Positions 53,845 through 64,000 of a stretch of 64,000 nucleotides of DNA are shown one piece after another. The DNA comes from Nemertoderma westbladi. Taxonomy: Eukaryota > Xenacoelomorpha > Nemertodermatida > Nemertodermatidae. Position 1 is the first letter of the stretch; every line of letters starts with the position of its first letter. The notes under the pieces are model-generated. The model made no database searches and was not told the DNA's origin. It saw only the letters and a program-made list of their open reading frames with translations. The DNA is taken from positions 154,070-218,069 of the forward strand of contig JAUCBJ010007290.1 in the NCBI GenBank assembly GCA_032718475.1, read 5' to 3'. The position numbers and the translations under genes are program-made.

Positions 53845-55935
53845 ATGTACCACCACTTATTTCGTAAAAGTGCTACTATTGTTACCGGTAGTAGACCTAT
53901 TCGACGGGCCGGTTGTTCCAGGGTGTATGTTAACTCTATCCGTGGATATCGCCTACCTGGCCTATGTTCGGTAGGTAATGATGATATCCGTAGGTTTGCC
54001 AGACCATCAGGGCGTCTGCCGCTATTGGCCGACGTCACCGATCGGGGTTACAGTGGCAGCGCTAGCGACAGTCCAGCGACGGCGGCGACGGCGGAATCCG
54101 AGCTGGTAGACCTCGCGACCGAGTTCCCTCCCGAACGAATCCGTAACTTCAGTATAATCGCTCACATCGACCACGGTAAGAGCACGTTGGCGGACCGGTT
54201 GCTAGAGGCAACGGGTGCGGTATCCGTGCACCCCGACAACGCCCAAATCCTCGACAACCTGGAGGTTGAGCGGCAGCGGGGAATCACGGTTAAAGCGCAG
54301 ACAGCGAGTATGGAGTACTCGGAGAGTAGCGGGGAGCGGCCCTGGATGCTCAACCTGATAGACACGCCGGGCCACGTGGACTTCAGTAGCGAGGTAGAGC
54401 GCTCTCTAGCGGCGTGTCAGGGAGTCCTGCTACTGGTGGACGCGGCCCAGGGGGTGCAGGCCCAGACGCTGGCAAACTACAGACTAGCGAAACGGGTTGG
54501 ACTCGTTGTCATTCCGGTTGTAAATAAAATTGATTTAAAGACGGCCGCGGTTGAGACTACAGCCAATCAGCTGGCGGACTTGTGCGGCTGTCCGAAGGAG
54601 GAAGTCCTCCGGATATCGGCAAAAACTCGCGTCGGAATCGAGTCGGTTCTCCGACGCGTTGTGGAGCGGGTACCGCCGCCGCGCGCCGCGCCCTGCGCGC
54701 CACTGAGCGCGCTAGTGTTCGACTGCATATTCGAGCAGCACGTTGGCACGGTTGCGCTGGTTGCTGTGCGGGACGGACGCGTTGCCCCGGGCGACACGGT
54801 CTCGCTGTCCGGGGGGGCTGAGCACTGCGTCCGGGCCGTCGGGTTGCTGCGTCCGCGCGGCCGGCGGGACCCGGTCGGCTGTCTGGGAGCCGGGCACGTC
54901 GGCTGGGTGACCGCGACCGGTAAGTCCTTCTACCCCACGGTCGGCGGCTCGTTGCGCGCTCGCGGTGTCGCCCTTCCTCCCGACGACTCTCCCACCCCGT
55001 TCGCGGCTCGCTCGCCCGCTCTCTACGCGGGCCTCTACCCCGGAGCCCCGGCGGACTCCCCCAAACTCCGTCGTGCCGTCGGTAAACTCCTCCTCAACGA
55101 CGCCTCCGTCAGCTTCCGGGAGGAGTCCAGCGCGGTTCTCGGCCACGGTTTCCGTCTCGGGTTCATGGGTCTCCTCCACATGGACGTGTTCACTCAACGA
55201 CTACGCGACGAGTACCGCGTAGACTGCGTACTCACAGCCGCGACCGTAATCTACCGCGCTAAACTCATATCAGAACGCGCGATAACCGCAAACAACCGAA
55301 GCGATCAACTACTCATAGAGAACCTCTCACAATTTCCTAATAAAGACGATGCTGAAATACTAGAACCAGTTGTTGCCGCGACTATAACTTGCCCCTTCAA
55401 TTGCGCCGACGAAATAGAAAATTTGTTGGATTCGTGTCGGTCGTCTGATAAAGAAATCGATTTGCTCGATACAGATGAGGTCACCATAAAGGCGGTTCTG
55501 CCTCTCTCGGAGGTGATTGTGACGTTGGACGAGCGGATTAAGTCGATTTCTCGGGGTTTCGCGAGTTTCGCGTACGAGGAGAGGGGCTACCGGGCCGCGG
55601 ATATCGCATTGGTCGAGGTTAGCGTGAACGGGATGCCGGTGACGGAGTTGGGCGTCGTGGAGCACGCTGGCCGCGCGAGGGAGACCGCACGGTGGTTGTG
55701 TCGGGAGCTGAAGGCGGCCCTACCGCAGCAGCTGGAACGGGTGCAGCTGGAGGCCCGGATACAGGGGAAGGTGGTCGCCAAGGAGGCCAAGAAGGCCTAC
55801 AATAAGAACAGACAGACAAAGTACGGGGGCAGTGCGAGGAACGATAGCGGCAAGTCTAAGGACGGCGTCTCTATAATAAACGGGGTGGAAATACCCCATA
55901 AAATGTTCTTAATTGCCAACAATAGAAGGAGATAG
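53845..55935 (+). CDS. GUF1: Translation factor GUF1 (mitochondrial EF4/LepA GTPase)
   Basis: 696 residues, a full-length LepA-family GTPase that acts on mitochondrial ribosomes (back-translocation or quality control of elongation, by family knowledge). The first ~90 residues are rich in Arg and Ser with few acidic residues, as expected for a mitochondrial presequence. GTPase motifs are AHIDHGKS (106-113), RGIT (145-148), DTPGH (173-177), NKID (227-230) and SAK (258-260). Domains II, III and V follow, with GFRLGFMGLLHMDVF and the LepA-specific C-terminal domain (GKVVAKEAKKAYNKN, KYGG). Single exon, GC-rich against AT-rich surroundings. The ATG at 53845 is the first in frame. The hAT element ends 220 bp upstream. 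Confidence 0.94.
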   Translation: MYHHLFRKSATIVTGSRPIRRAGCSRVYVNSIRGYRLPGLCSVGNDDIRRFARPSGRLPLLADVTDRGYSGSASDSPATAATAESELVDLATEFPPERIRNFSIIAHIDHGKSTLADRLLEATGAVSVHPDNAQILDNLEVERQRGITVKAQTASMEYSESSGERPWMLNLIDTPGHVDFSSEVERSLAACQGVLLLVDAAQGVQAQTLANYRLAKRVGLVVIPVVNKIDLKTAAVETTANQLADLCGCPKEEVLRISAKTRVGIESVLRRVVERVPPPRAAPCAPLSALVFDCIFEQHVGTVALVAVRDGRVAPGDTVSLSGGAEHCVRAVGLLRPRGRRDPVGCLGAGHVGWVTATGKSFYPTVGGSLRARGVALPPDDSPTPFAARSPALYAGLYPGAPADSPKLRRAVGKLLLNDASVSFREESSAVLGHGFRLGFMGLLHMDVFTQRLRDEYRVDCVLTAATVIYRAKLISERAITANNRSDQLLIENLSQFPNKDDAEILEPVVAATITCPFNCADEIENLLDSCRSSDKEIDLLDTDEVTIKAVLPLSEVIVTLDERIKSISRGFASFAYEERGYRAADIALVEVSVNGMPVTELGVVEHAGRARETARWLCRELKAALPQQLERVQLEARIQGKVVAKEAKKAYNKNRQTKYGGSARNDSGKSKDGVSIINGVEIPHKMFLIANNRRR

Positions 55936-55988
55936 CGAATTAAATTTATTGTGTACATAGTTAGTTAGTTCTAGTTATTAATAATTAT

Positions 55989-55994
55989 AATAAA
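55989..55994 (+). promoter_or_regulatory. GUF1 poly(A) signal candidate
   Basis: AATAAA 54 nt after the GUF1 stop codon. Confidence 0.5.
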
Positions 55995-56960
55995 TAATAT
56001 ATAAAACGGCATATAAAGAAAGATGTATCTTTGCGCTTTAGTCTGTATTGCCCATTTAGGGTGGTTAGTATCGAAGGTTAGACATCATCGTTAATTAAAT
56101 TAAATGATGTGACTGATGCATTTCTTTCTTAACGGGATCGCGAGAACGATTAACGAGAACTGATCGCGAGTTGAATTCGAGGCCCGTGGCTGAATAATGA
56201 ATACGTTGAAGAAACCCATTATGGGGGAAAACATCAGTAACATATCGACGCTGACACATCATAAGGACCTAAAAAACACATTTTTCAGGAAACTACTTTT
56301 TTGTTTATAATTTTATTTTAGCGCAAAAGTTATAATCACTTGGAGTCAGTTATGTAATATGTAGTGAATTTAAAACGGTTCCATAACGGTTCCAAAACGG
56401 TTTCTAATACAAATTTATATTATTGATTATTTTTTCAAGCTTTTATAACTTTTTATGATTTAGGCCCTTTTGATGAAATAAACATTTGATAGATGCGATT
56501 TTTTTAAACGGCTTCCCTACTTAGTATCTTTGGTTTTGGGGGTAGGGGTAACCCATCGAGCGCCGTATTTATTGAGGCTTGTTCAATCATATTAGGGACG
56601 GACACACTTTTTTCTCGCACGGTAGAGACACAGCCATCTGCCCTCCACTTCCTATGCTATAAAACATCAGTACGGTCTCACCAATAACTTAATTTTAAAG
56701 CGCAATGATATATGTGTCATGAACTTGTGTCAATGGTTTCAATTAAAGTGAAAGTAAATTAAAAAAATATTTTTAATGGTTCAAAATCCATGGTAAAAAG
56801 TATAAGTGTGCGGGTAGCAGCGCAGGTGTACGCAGTTTCTATTAAATGTTTCATAATAGTGAATAGTAATTACATTGGTTATATTGACTAAGAACAACCA
56901 GTTCTGGTGAAGTTGTTAGTCTCAATGTTTGTGAAATAGTTAGTTATTTATTTGAATAAC

Positions 56961-57124
56961 TTGACGCAAATCCAATCCCAGCGAATTATTATCTCGTCTC
57001 CATTCTAAATCATAAATTTATGAAAAGGACCAGGTTACAGTATCACGTTATTCTAAAGCTTAAAAAGTCAATATAACAGGTTACAGTTTTATTTTTAGGA
57101 GTAATCAGCTGTTATTTGCGTTGA
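56961..57124. mobile_element. MITE-like element, second copy
   Basis: 164 bp ending in imperfect inverted repeats (TTGACGCAAAT against ATTTGCGTTGA). It shares CAGGTTACAG and GTAATCAGCTGTTAT with 43182-43356. Confidence 0.5.
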
Positions 57125-58255
57125 TTTTCCCATGGAGAGGGATGAGTTTTGAATACGTCGAAAATCCCCCCTATCTGCTTTCTAGAGTCTGTGAGTCTGA
57201 CGTTACCTTATATTTTTGGCGCAATTAAAATGCAACCCAGGCATTATTTACGAGGTAATTGTCGCTAAAAGTTTGCTTAGGAATGTTATAGATTGTAGGG
57301 AAAAACGTAGGATATGTCACTGAAAAATATTAAAAATATATAATATATTGATGTATGCAGCGACGTCTAAGAATTCTAACATGTTGTGGAGCGAGCCATG
57401 AAGTTGGCGGAGCCTTAGCGAATTGACACTGTGAGTAGATGTGTCAATTTTTGAAAGTAGTTTTTTTTTATAGTTTGACATTCTAATAACTTTGTCGGAT
57501 TTAAAGCTATCTATTTGATAATTTGTAAGCATTAATAAGAACAACAAGGTGAGCATTTTTAGAGACTTTCAGACACCGCCTGTTTAACAGTCTCCTGCTG
57601 GAGGGCTACATGTCTAAACATTAAATGCCTCCCTCGTTTCTTTGCTTTTATGGTGGTTTAACACGTAAAATTGTTTTCAATATTTCCTGGAAACCATCAC
57701 ATTAGATTCAAAAATTGGAGGAAGATTCCAAAAATCAAACTCCCTTGACTTGAATGCCAAGCCTTCAAAAGTAATAAGTATTTTTCGGTGAAATCTTTCA
57801 AAGCGGTGCGCCCATTTTTCAAAATTTGGATCATTTTTGAAATTTGTTTATTTTGATTTTTTTCCCAGACTTCCCCGTTAGAGCAGAATTTAATGTAGAT
57901 TCCGAAAATCCAACTCACATCATCTGAATCCTAATCCTTCAAAACTTATATGCATTAATATGGCACCTTTTACATGCGGTCTTTGATTTTCAGCTCCGTT
58001 TACTCGTTTCGCGATTATCGCGGAGGTAATTGTATTAATGTTCCTTTTTCTCGAGATCTGGGAATCCAATTGACGTGAAATTTTAGACCCGTATACTGAA
58101 TTTCGAGCTGCACAAGTGGAACCTCAAATATTGCAAATTTCTCAAATGAGTTTGGACTATGGGGTATGGGCGCATTATAGAAAAAATAAACATTTTTTTT
58201 CAAAAATGCTCCCTTTTGCCATTACCTGAAGAAATATGTAACAAAATCACTCATA

Positions 58256-58340
58256 CCGTAACTCTATAAAGTGCTATTTTATGAACAATGACGTAGTTAA
58301 TACGTTATTCTTCATAAAATAGCACTTTATAGCGTTACGG
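58256..58340. repeat. 30-bp inverted repeat (hairpin)
   Basis: Arms at 58256-58285 and 58311-58340 are complementary at 29 of 30 positions, around a 25-bp loop. A related piece, CTACTTTATGAACAATGAAG, follows at 58353-58372. This could be a MITE end or a palindromic transposon remnant. Confidence 0.85.
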
Positions 58341-58476
58341 CACTATGAAGTTCTACTTTATGAACAATGAAGTTATGATTTTTTGGCCCTCACATTCTGT
58401 ATTTGTTGATGCCAAAACTATGTAAATCAAATTTAAGACTATGTAAAATTTATGAAGATTTTTTCCCTTCAATTAT

Positions 58477-60300
58477 CGAGAACTTCAGATGTCACTTACT
58501 CACCTGTTCGAGAACTTCAGATATCACTTACTCACCTGTTCGAGAACTTCAGATGTCACTTACTCACCTGTTCGAGAACTTCAGATGTCACTTACTCACC
58601 TGTTCGAGAACTTCAGATGTCACTTACTCACCTGTTCGAGAACTTCAGATGTCACTTACTCACCTGTTCGAGAACTTCAGATATCACTTACTCACCTGTT
58701 CGAGAACTTCAGATGTCACTTACTCACCTGTTCGAGAACTTCAGATGTCACTTAATCACCTGTTCGAGAACTTCAGATGTCACTTAATCACCTGTTCGAG
58801 AACTTCAGATGTCACTTACTCACCTGTTCGAGAACTTCAGATGTTACTTACTCACCAGTTCGAGAACTTCAGATGTCACTTACTCACCTGTTCGAGAACT
58901 TCAGATGTCACTTAATCACCTGTTCGAGAACTTCAGATGTCACTTAATCACCTGTTCGAGAACTTCAGATGTCACTTACTCACCAGTTCATGAACTTCAG
59001 ATGTCACTTACTCACCTGTTCGAGAACTTCAGATGTCACTTACTCACCTGTTCGAGAACTTCAGATGTTACTTACTCACCTGTTCGATGAACTTCAGATG
59101 TCACTTACTCACCTGTTCGAGAACTTCAGATGTTACTTACTCACCTGTTCGAGAACTTCAGATGTCACTTACTCACCTGTTCGATAACATCAGATGTCAC
59201 TTACTCACCTGTTTGAGAACTTCAGATGTCACTTACTCACCTGTTCGAGAACTTCAGATGTCACTTACTCACCTGTTCGATAACATCAGATGTCACTTAC
59301 TCACCTGTTCGATAACATCAGATGTCACTTACTCACCTGTTCGAGAACTTCAGATGTCACTTACTCACCTGTTCGAGAACTTCAGATGTCACTTACTCAC
59401 CTGTTCGATAACATCAGATGTCACTTACTCACCTGTTCGAGAACTTCAGATGTCACTTACTCACCTGTTCGAGAACTTCATATGTCACTTACTCACCTGT
59501 TCGATAACATCAGATGTCACTTACTCACCTGTTCGATAACATCAGATGTCACTTACTCACCTGTTCGAGAACTTCAGATGTCACTTACTCACCTGTTCGA
59601 TAACATCAGATGTCACTTACTCACCTGTTCGATAACATCAGATGTCACTTACTCACCTGTTCGAGAACTTCAGATGTCACTTACTCACCTGTTCGAGAAC
59701 TTCAGATGTCACTTACTCACCTGTTCGATAACATCAGATGTCACTTACTCACCTGTTCGAGAACTTCAGATGTCACTTACTCACCTGTTCAAGAACTTCA
59801 GATGTCACTTACTCACCTGTTCGAGAACTTCAGATGTCACTTACTCACCTGTTCGAGAACTTCAGATGTCACTTACTCACCTGTTCGAGAACTTCAGATG
59901 TTACTTACTCACCTGTTCGAGAACTTCAGATGTCACTTACTCACCTGTTCGAGAACTTCAGATGTCACTTACTCACCTGTTCGAGAACTTCAGATGTCAC
60001 TTACTCACCTGTTCGAGAACTTCAGATGTCACTTACTCACCTGTTCGAGAACTTCAGATGTTACTTACTCACCTGTTCGAGAACTTCAGATGTCACTTAC
60101 TCACCTGTTCGAGAACTTCAGATGTCACTTACTCACCTGTTCGAGAACTTCAGATGTTACTTACTCACCTGTTCGAGAACTTCAGATGTCACTTACTCAC
60201 CTGTTCGAGAACTTCAGATGTCACTTACTCACCTGTTCGAGAACTTCAGATGTCACTTACTCACCTGTTTGAGAACTTCAGATGTAACTTACTCACCTGT
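58477..60300. repeat. 32-bp minisatellite, about 57 units
   Basis: Unit CGAGAACTTCAGATGTCACT plus TACTCACCTGTT, almost perfectly periodic; 1824 bp equals 57 x 32. Variant units (CGATAACATCAG at 59180-59760, TTAATCACC near 58750 and 58915, GATGTTAC at several sites) cluster in blocks, showing multi-unit duplications. All plus-strand frames are open because 32 is not a multiple of 3, so the long apparent ORFs here are artefacts. Confidence 0.97.
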
Positions 60301-60687
60301 ACATGTATGTACAATGACCTACCCTTCCTTTAGATCACTCACCTATCCACCTGTGCCCTGTGCGAGGTTACTACAGCAGAATAAACCGTACCTACGGGTG
60401 AGTACAAATCAAAGACACAAAGACTAAAGACCTGTACAAAACACATGTGTTAACTTTCGTTTATTGTTTTGGTTCCCCCCAACACGCCTCTGTAACCTGC
60501 TCCTTTACTAACCTGCTCCTTTAAATGGCAATGGGACCAAACGCTCTTAGGGACATAGCGCGACTTCGCCTCTTTGTTTTGTACAGGTCCCAAATATCGT
60601 TAGGTCCCCTCCCCTTGCTATTTAAAGGAGCATTTGAACTGCAAAAGGGCTGGTTGATATGTCGTCGACACGACGAAATGCGGCGAG
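60301..60687. other. Intergenic, nothing recognised
   Basis: Contains two CTGCTCCTTTA direct repeats near 60500-60522. No gene was seen. Confidence 0.5.
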
Positions 60688-61203
60688 TTGTGTGGGTTGG
60701 CCTGGGGTACGAGTGCAGTCAAGCGGGGGGTAGTGCTGCGAGAGGGCCAGTATCTTGGAGACTTGGGAGTCCGAACAGATTTGCTAGTCCCGGGTGTGTG
60801 GGCACCACAGAGGGAGGCGTCGTTTGACGTATGCGTTACAAACGCTGACGCTCCCTCATATCGTGCCCGTACGACAGACAGTATCCTCTGCGAGAAGGAA
60901 CGAGTCAAAAAGCAGCACCACTGTCGCATTAGCGAGCAGCTGCGCTTGACCTTCACCCCCCTAGCGATGACTTTGGATGGTGTGTGGGGCAGAGAGGCAT
61001 CTCACTTTATCCATCACTTGGCGGCAAAGTTGTCAGAGAAGGACAGTTGGAACGAGAAACCTTCAGGGTTCGTTCTCGGATGGGTTAGGGCCCGTCTGTC
61101 AATCGCGTTGGTGCGCGCTGTGGGTTTGTGCCTTAGAGGTGGGCGATGTTCGTGGCGGCTACTGGGGCTGGATGACGGCGCAGGTGCTTGGGTAGCAGAT
61201 TGA
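60688..61203 (+). pseudogene. Retroelement C-terminal fragment with restriction-like nuclease region
   Basis: 171 codons open. The segment RTDLLVPG...REASFDVCVTN, followed by CEKERVKKQHHC and LTFTPLAMTLDGVWGREA, resembles the PD-(D/E)XK region at the end of RT-type proteins found in many invertebrate genomes, with PD changed to TD. Upstream RT sequence is absent. It is a different family from 51542-53281, judged by its sequence. Likely a decayed fragment. Confidence 0.5.
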
Positions 61204-61578
61204 AGAGTTTAGTTGGTGAAGAATAAGTTCAGGGTGAGCTTGAAGCGGTGTTCGGTATTAGAACTTGATATGATATAGACTCGCAGTTTGTACAATGTGT
61301 AAACACCATCTTAGAGTGTCCGGTGCAGTGTTTGAATATTCATTTATTATTTCATTAATTGGTTGATTATATTTGTTTTATTGCGGTTCTTAAGTTAACA
61401 CATACAAGATTATGCAGGTTAATTAATTGGGTATTTGTTTTGTATTCACCCCCGTACCTACAGTATTGTTCCTTATTTTATTTATTTCCTTTATTCTTAC
61501 ATTTTAATGGCAAAGCAATTTACAATTCTACTTTTTTTCCGAGTAATGTACAGTAATACATTAATATGAGCCCGTAAT
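61204..61578. other. AT-rich spacer
   Basis: No gene or repeat was recognised between the retroelement fragment and the 14-bp satellite. Confidence 0.5.
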
Positions 61579-63560
61579 TTACTCTTATTTAATTTACTCT
61601 TATTTAATTTACTCTTATTTAATATACTCTTATTTAATTTACTCTTATTTAATTTACTCTTATTTAATTTACTCTTATTTAATTTACTCTTATTTAATTT
61701 ACTCTTATTTAATTTACTCTTAATACTCTTATTTAATTTACTCTTATTTAATATACTCTTATTTAATTTACTCTTATTTAATTTACTCTTATTTAATTTA
61801 CTCTTATTTAATTTACTCTTATTTAATTTACTCTTATTTAATTTACTCTTATTTAATTTACTCTTAATACTCTTATTTAATTTACTCTTATTTAATTTAC
61901 TCTTATTTAATTTACTCTTATTTAATTTACTCTTATTTAATATACTCTTATTTAATTTACTCTTATTTAATTTACTCTTATTTAATTTACTCTTATTTAA
62001 TTTACTCTTATTTAATTTACTCTTATTTAATTTACTCTTAATACTCTTATTTAATTTACTCTTATTTAATTTACTCTTATTTAATTTACTTTTATGTAAT
62101 TTATTCTTATTTAATTTACTCTTATTTAATATACTCTTATTTAATTTACTCTTATTTAATTTACTCTTATTTAATTTACTCTTATTTAATATACTCTTAT
62201 TTAATTTACTCTTATTTAATTTACTCTTATTTAATTTACTCTTATTTAATATACTCTTATTTAATTTACTCTTATTTAATATACTCTTATTTAATTTACT
62301 CTTATTTAATTTACTCTTATTTAATATACTCTTATTTAATATACTCTTATTTAATTTACTCTTATTTAATTTACTCTTATTTAATTTACTCTTTTTTAAT
62401 TTACTCTTATTTAATTTACTCTTATTTAATTTACTGTTATGTAATTTACTTTTATTTAATTTACTCTTATTTAATTTACTCTTATTTAATTTACTCTTAT
62501 TTAATTTACTCTTATTTAATTCACTCTTATTTAATTTACTCTTAGTTAATTTACTCTTATTTAATTTACTCTTATTTAATTTACTCTTATTTAATTTACT
62601 CTTATTTAATTTACTCTTATTTAATTTACTCTTATTTAATTTACTCTTATTTAATTTACTCTTATTTAATTTACTCTTATTTAATTTACTCTTATTTAAT
62701 TTACTCTTATTTAATTTACTCTTATTTAATTTACTCTCATTTAATTTACTCTTATTTAATTTACTCTTATTTAATTTACTCTTATTTAATTTACTCTTAT
62801 TTAATTTACTCTTATTTAATATACTCTTATGTAATTTACTCTTATTTAATTTACTGTTATTTAATTTACTCTTATTTAATTTACTCTTATTTAATTTACT
62901 GTTATTTAATTTACTCTTATTTAATTTACTCTTATTTAATTTACTCTTATTTAATTTACTCTTATTTAATTTACTCTTATTTAATTTACTCTTATTTAAT
63001 TTACTCTTATTTAATTTACTCTTATTTAATTTACTCTTATTTAATTTACTCTCATTTAATTTACTCTTATTTAATTTACTCTTATTTAATTTACTCTTAT
63101 TTAATTTACTCTTATTTAATTTACTCTTATTTAATTTACTCTTATTTAATTTACTCTTTTTTAATTTACTGTTATTTAATTTACTCTTATTTAATTTACT
63201 CTTATTTAATTTACTCTTATTTAATTTACTCTTATTTAATTTACTCTTATTTAATTTACTCTTATTTAATTTACTCTTTTTTAATTTACTGTTATTTAAT
63301 TTACTCTTATTTAATTTACTCTTATTTAATTTACTCTTATTTAATTAACTCTTATTTAATTTACTCTTTTTTAATTTACTCTTATTTAATTTACTCTTAT
63401 TTAATTTACTCTTATTTAATTTACTCTTATTTAATTTACTCTTATTTAATTTACTCTTATTTAATTTACTCTTATGTAATTTACTCTTATTTAATTTACT
63501 CTTATTTAATTTACTCTTATTTAATTTACTCTTATTTAATTTACTCTTATTTAATTTACT
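61579..63560. repeat. 14-bp satellite (TTACTCTTATTTAA), about 142 units
   Basis: Nearly perfect 14-bp periodicity over almost 2 kb. A shortened unit (ACTCTTAATACTCTT) recurs near 61721, 61863 and 62038, and TATACTC variants are clustered, indicating duplications of larger blocks. The array meets the TAG tail of the LINE at 63559. Confidence 0.97.
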
Positions 63561-64000
63561 ACTACTACTAGGTCGAGCGAACTCGGACAGTGGAAATGAG
63601 ATCCTTCCAGGCTTCCCGATTCTCCATAGTTGTCGCAATTTCGTTTCTCCCAAGTTCAGTATCCCTTTCAAGTTGATCTATATATGTTATGGCAGGTCGT
63701 CCACGACTACGCTTTCCATGAGTTGGTTGCCAGAGAAGTAGATCTGGTATGACCTCGTCTTTACTTCGCCAGCAGTGCCCACTGAATCTTAATCTGCGTT
63801 CACGGAGGGTGGTTGATACAGGTGGTATTGTACCATAAAGCTCGGCGTTTGTCATGTGTTGTCTCCAGCTGATGTTTAGGGCTGCCCTTAGTAGTCTTGT
63901 GTAGCAACCATCAATTCGTTGTTCAAGTGATTTAGTCAGTGTCCAGGTCTCACCCCCGTATAAAAATACACTTTCCACTGTGGCTCGAAAGAACTTGGTC
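63559..64000 (-). mobile_element. LINE related to LINE-A, 3' end (runs off the window)
   Basis: The 3' tail reads TAGTAGTAG on the minus strand, as in LINE-A. The fragment at 5138-5197 shares its terminal 18 bp. Only the last ~145 codons are in the window. Confidence 0.85.
63568..64000 (-). CDS. LINE reverse transcriptase C-terminal tail (partial)
   Basis: Open to the window edge. It contains FLYGGETWTLTK, RLRFSGHCWRSKDEVI and LLLWQPTHGKRSRGRP, the typical post-RT region of RTE/CR1-like elements. It is homologous to but clearly different from the LINE-A tail. The 5' part lies outside the window, so integrity is unknown. Confidence 0.8.
   Translation of the reverse strand, partial: TKFFRATVESVFLYGGETWTLTKSLEQRIDGCYTRLLRAALNISWRQHMTNAELYGTIPPVSTTLRERRLRFSGHCWRSKDEVIPDLLLWQPTHGKRSRGRPAITYIDQLERDTELGRNEIATTMENREAWKDLISTVRVRST

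Larger units (their letters stand above)
55995..58476. other. Intergenic region with small inverted repeats
   Basis: No gene was seen. It contains the MITE-like element at 56961-57124 and a hairpin at 58256-58340. Near 57690-58110, weakly similar ~150-bp stretches (TTCCAAAAATC, CCTTCAAAA) suggest an old tandem repeat. Confidence 0.6.

Noticed and set aside
58477-60300. CRISPR-like array of 32-bp repeats
   Set aside because: No unique spacers; units are directly adjacent, and the genome is eukaryotic.
58403-60427. Long overlapping open frames, up to 347 codons
   Set aside because: They come from the 32-bp minisatellite, which is open in every plus-strand frame. Repetitive peptides, no domain, no gene context.
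60525-60827. Separate 100-codon ORF
   Set aside because: Overlaps the retroelement fragment in another frame, low complexity, no motif.
63345-63671. LNKSK-type repeat protein
   Set aside because: Translation of the 14-bp satellite fused to LINE sequence; no independent support.

Overview
This window looks like a repeat-rich stretch of an animal genome, probably an invertebrate. The evidence is a metazoan-type DNA ligase III (zf-PARP, catalytic core, BRCT), a nuclear-encoded GUF1/LepA GTPase, and BEL/Pao LTR retrotransposons, a group known from animals. I cannot name the species. Only two host genes are convincing: LIG3 (1181-4177, minus) and GUF1 (53845-55935, plus). Each is a full-length single reading frame with no visible intron. 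Almost everything else is transposon or satellite DNA.

Layout. 1-965 is a minisatellite beside the LIG3 3' end. LIG3 carries a 300-bp coding minisatellite (20 x 15 bp) between its core and its BRCT domain. 4178-5914 is mostly featureless. 6181-9936 is a complete APE-type non-LTR element (LINE-A, RTE-like in its very short 3' UTR and microsatellite tail) with an intact 1105-codon ORF. 9937-22385 is an old BEL/Pao element (pol end, long downstream ORF, 3' LTR) interrupted by a LINE-A fragment (14011-14506) and by a young, internally deleted BEL element (15547-19905, minus). 22451-42960 is a second LINE-A copy, split by a complete 15.9-kb BEL/Pao element (24195-40068, 1247-bp LTRs that differ at one visible base, 5-bp target duplication) and by an unclassified 850-bp insert. 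44324-53624 is a 9.3-kb hAT transposon with an 8-bp target duplication and poly(G)/poly(C) blocks inside both ends. It holds its own broken transposase gene, a TA-flanked DNA element, a LINE-A fragment and a 5'-truncated LINE with a restriction-like endonuclease, and it ends about 220 bp upstream of the GUF1 start codon. 58477-60300 is a 32-bp minisatellite of about 57 units, 60688-61203 is a fragment of another retroelement, 61579-63560 is a 14-bp satellite of about 142 units, and 63559-64000 is the 3' end of a LINE related to LINE-A.

Most unusual. The BEL family here is large because it carries an extra coding region downstream of pol. Two copies show it. It starts with the same N-terminal segment, contains Cys/His zinc-knuckle-like motifs and ends in a basic tail, and it shows no envelope-like membrane segments. 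The two copies carry complementary deletions, so the ancestral ORF was probably more than 1,100 codons. Between pol and this ORF lies a roughly 1.6-kb non-coding module, conserved in both copies, with hairpins, poly(A) signals and an acceptor-like site. I recognise no family for the extra ORF.

Basis. Target-site duplications, LTR pairs, terminal repeats and motifs were read directly from the sequence. Family names rest on recognised motifs without any database search. Frameshifts and stops in the young elements could be biological or assembly errors.
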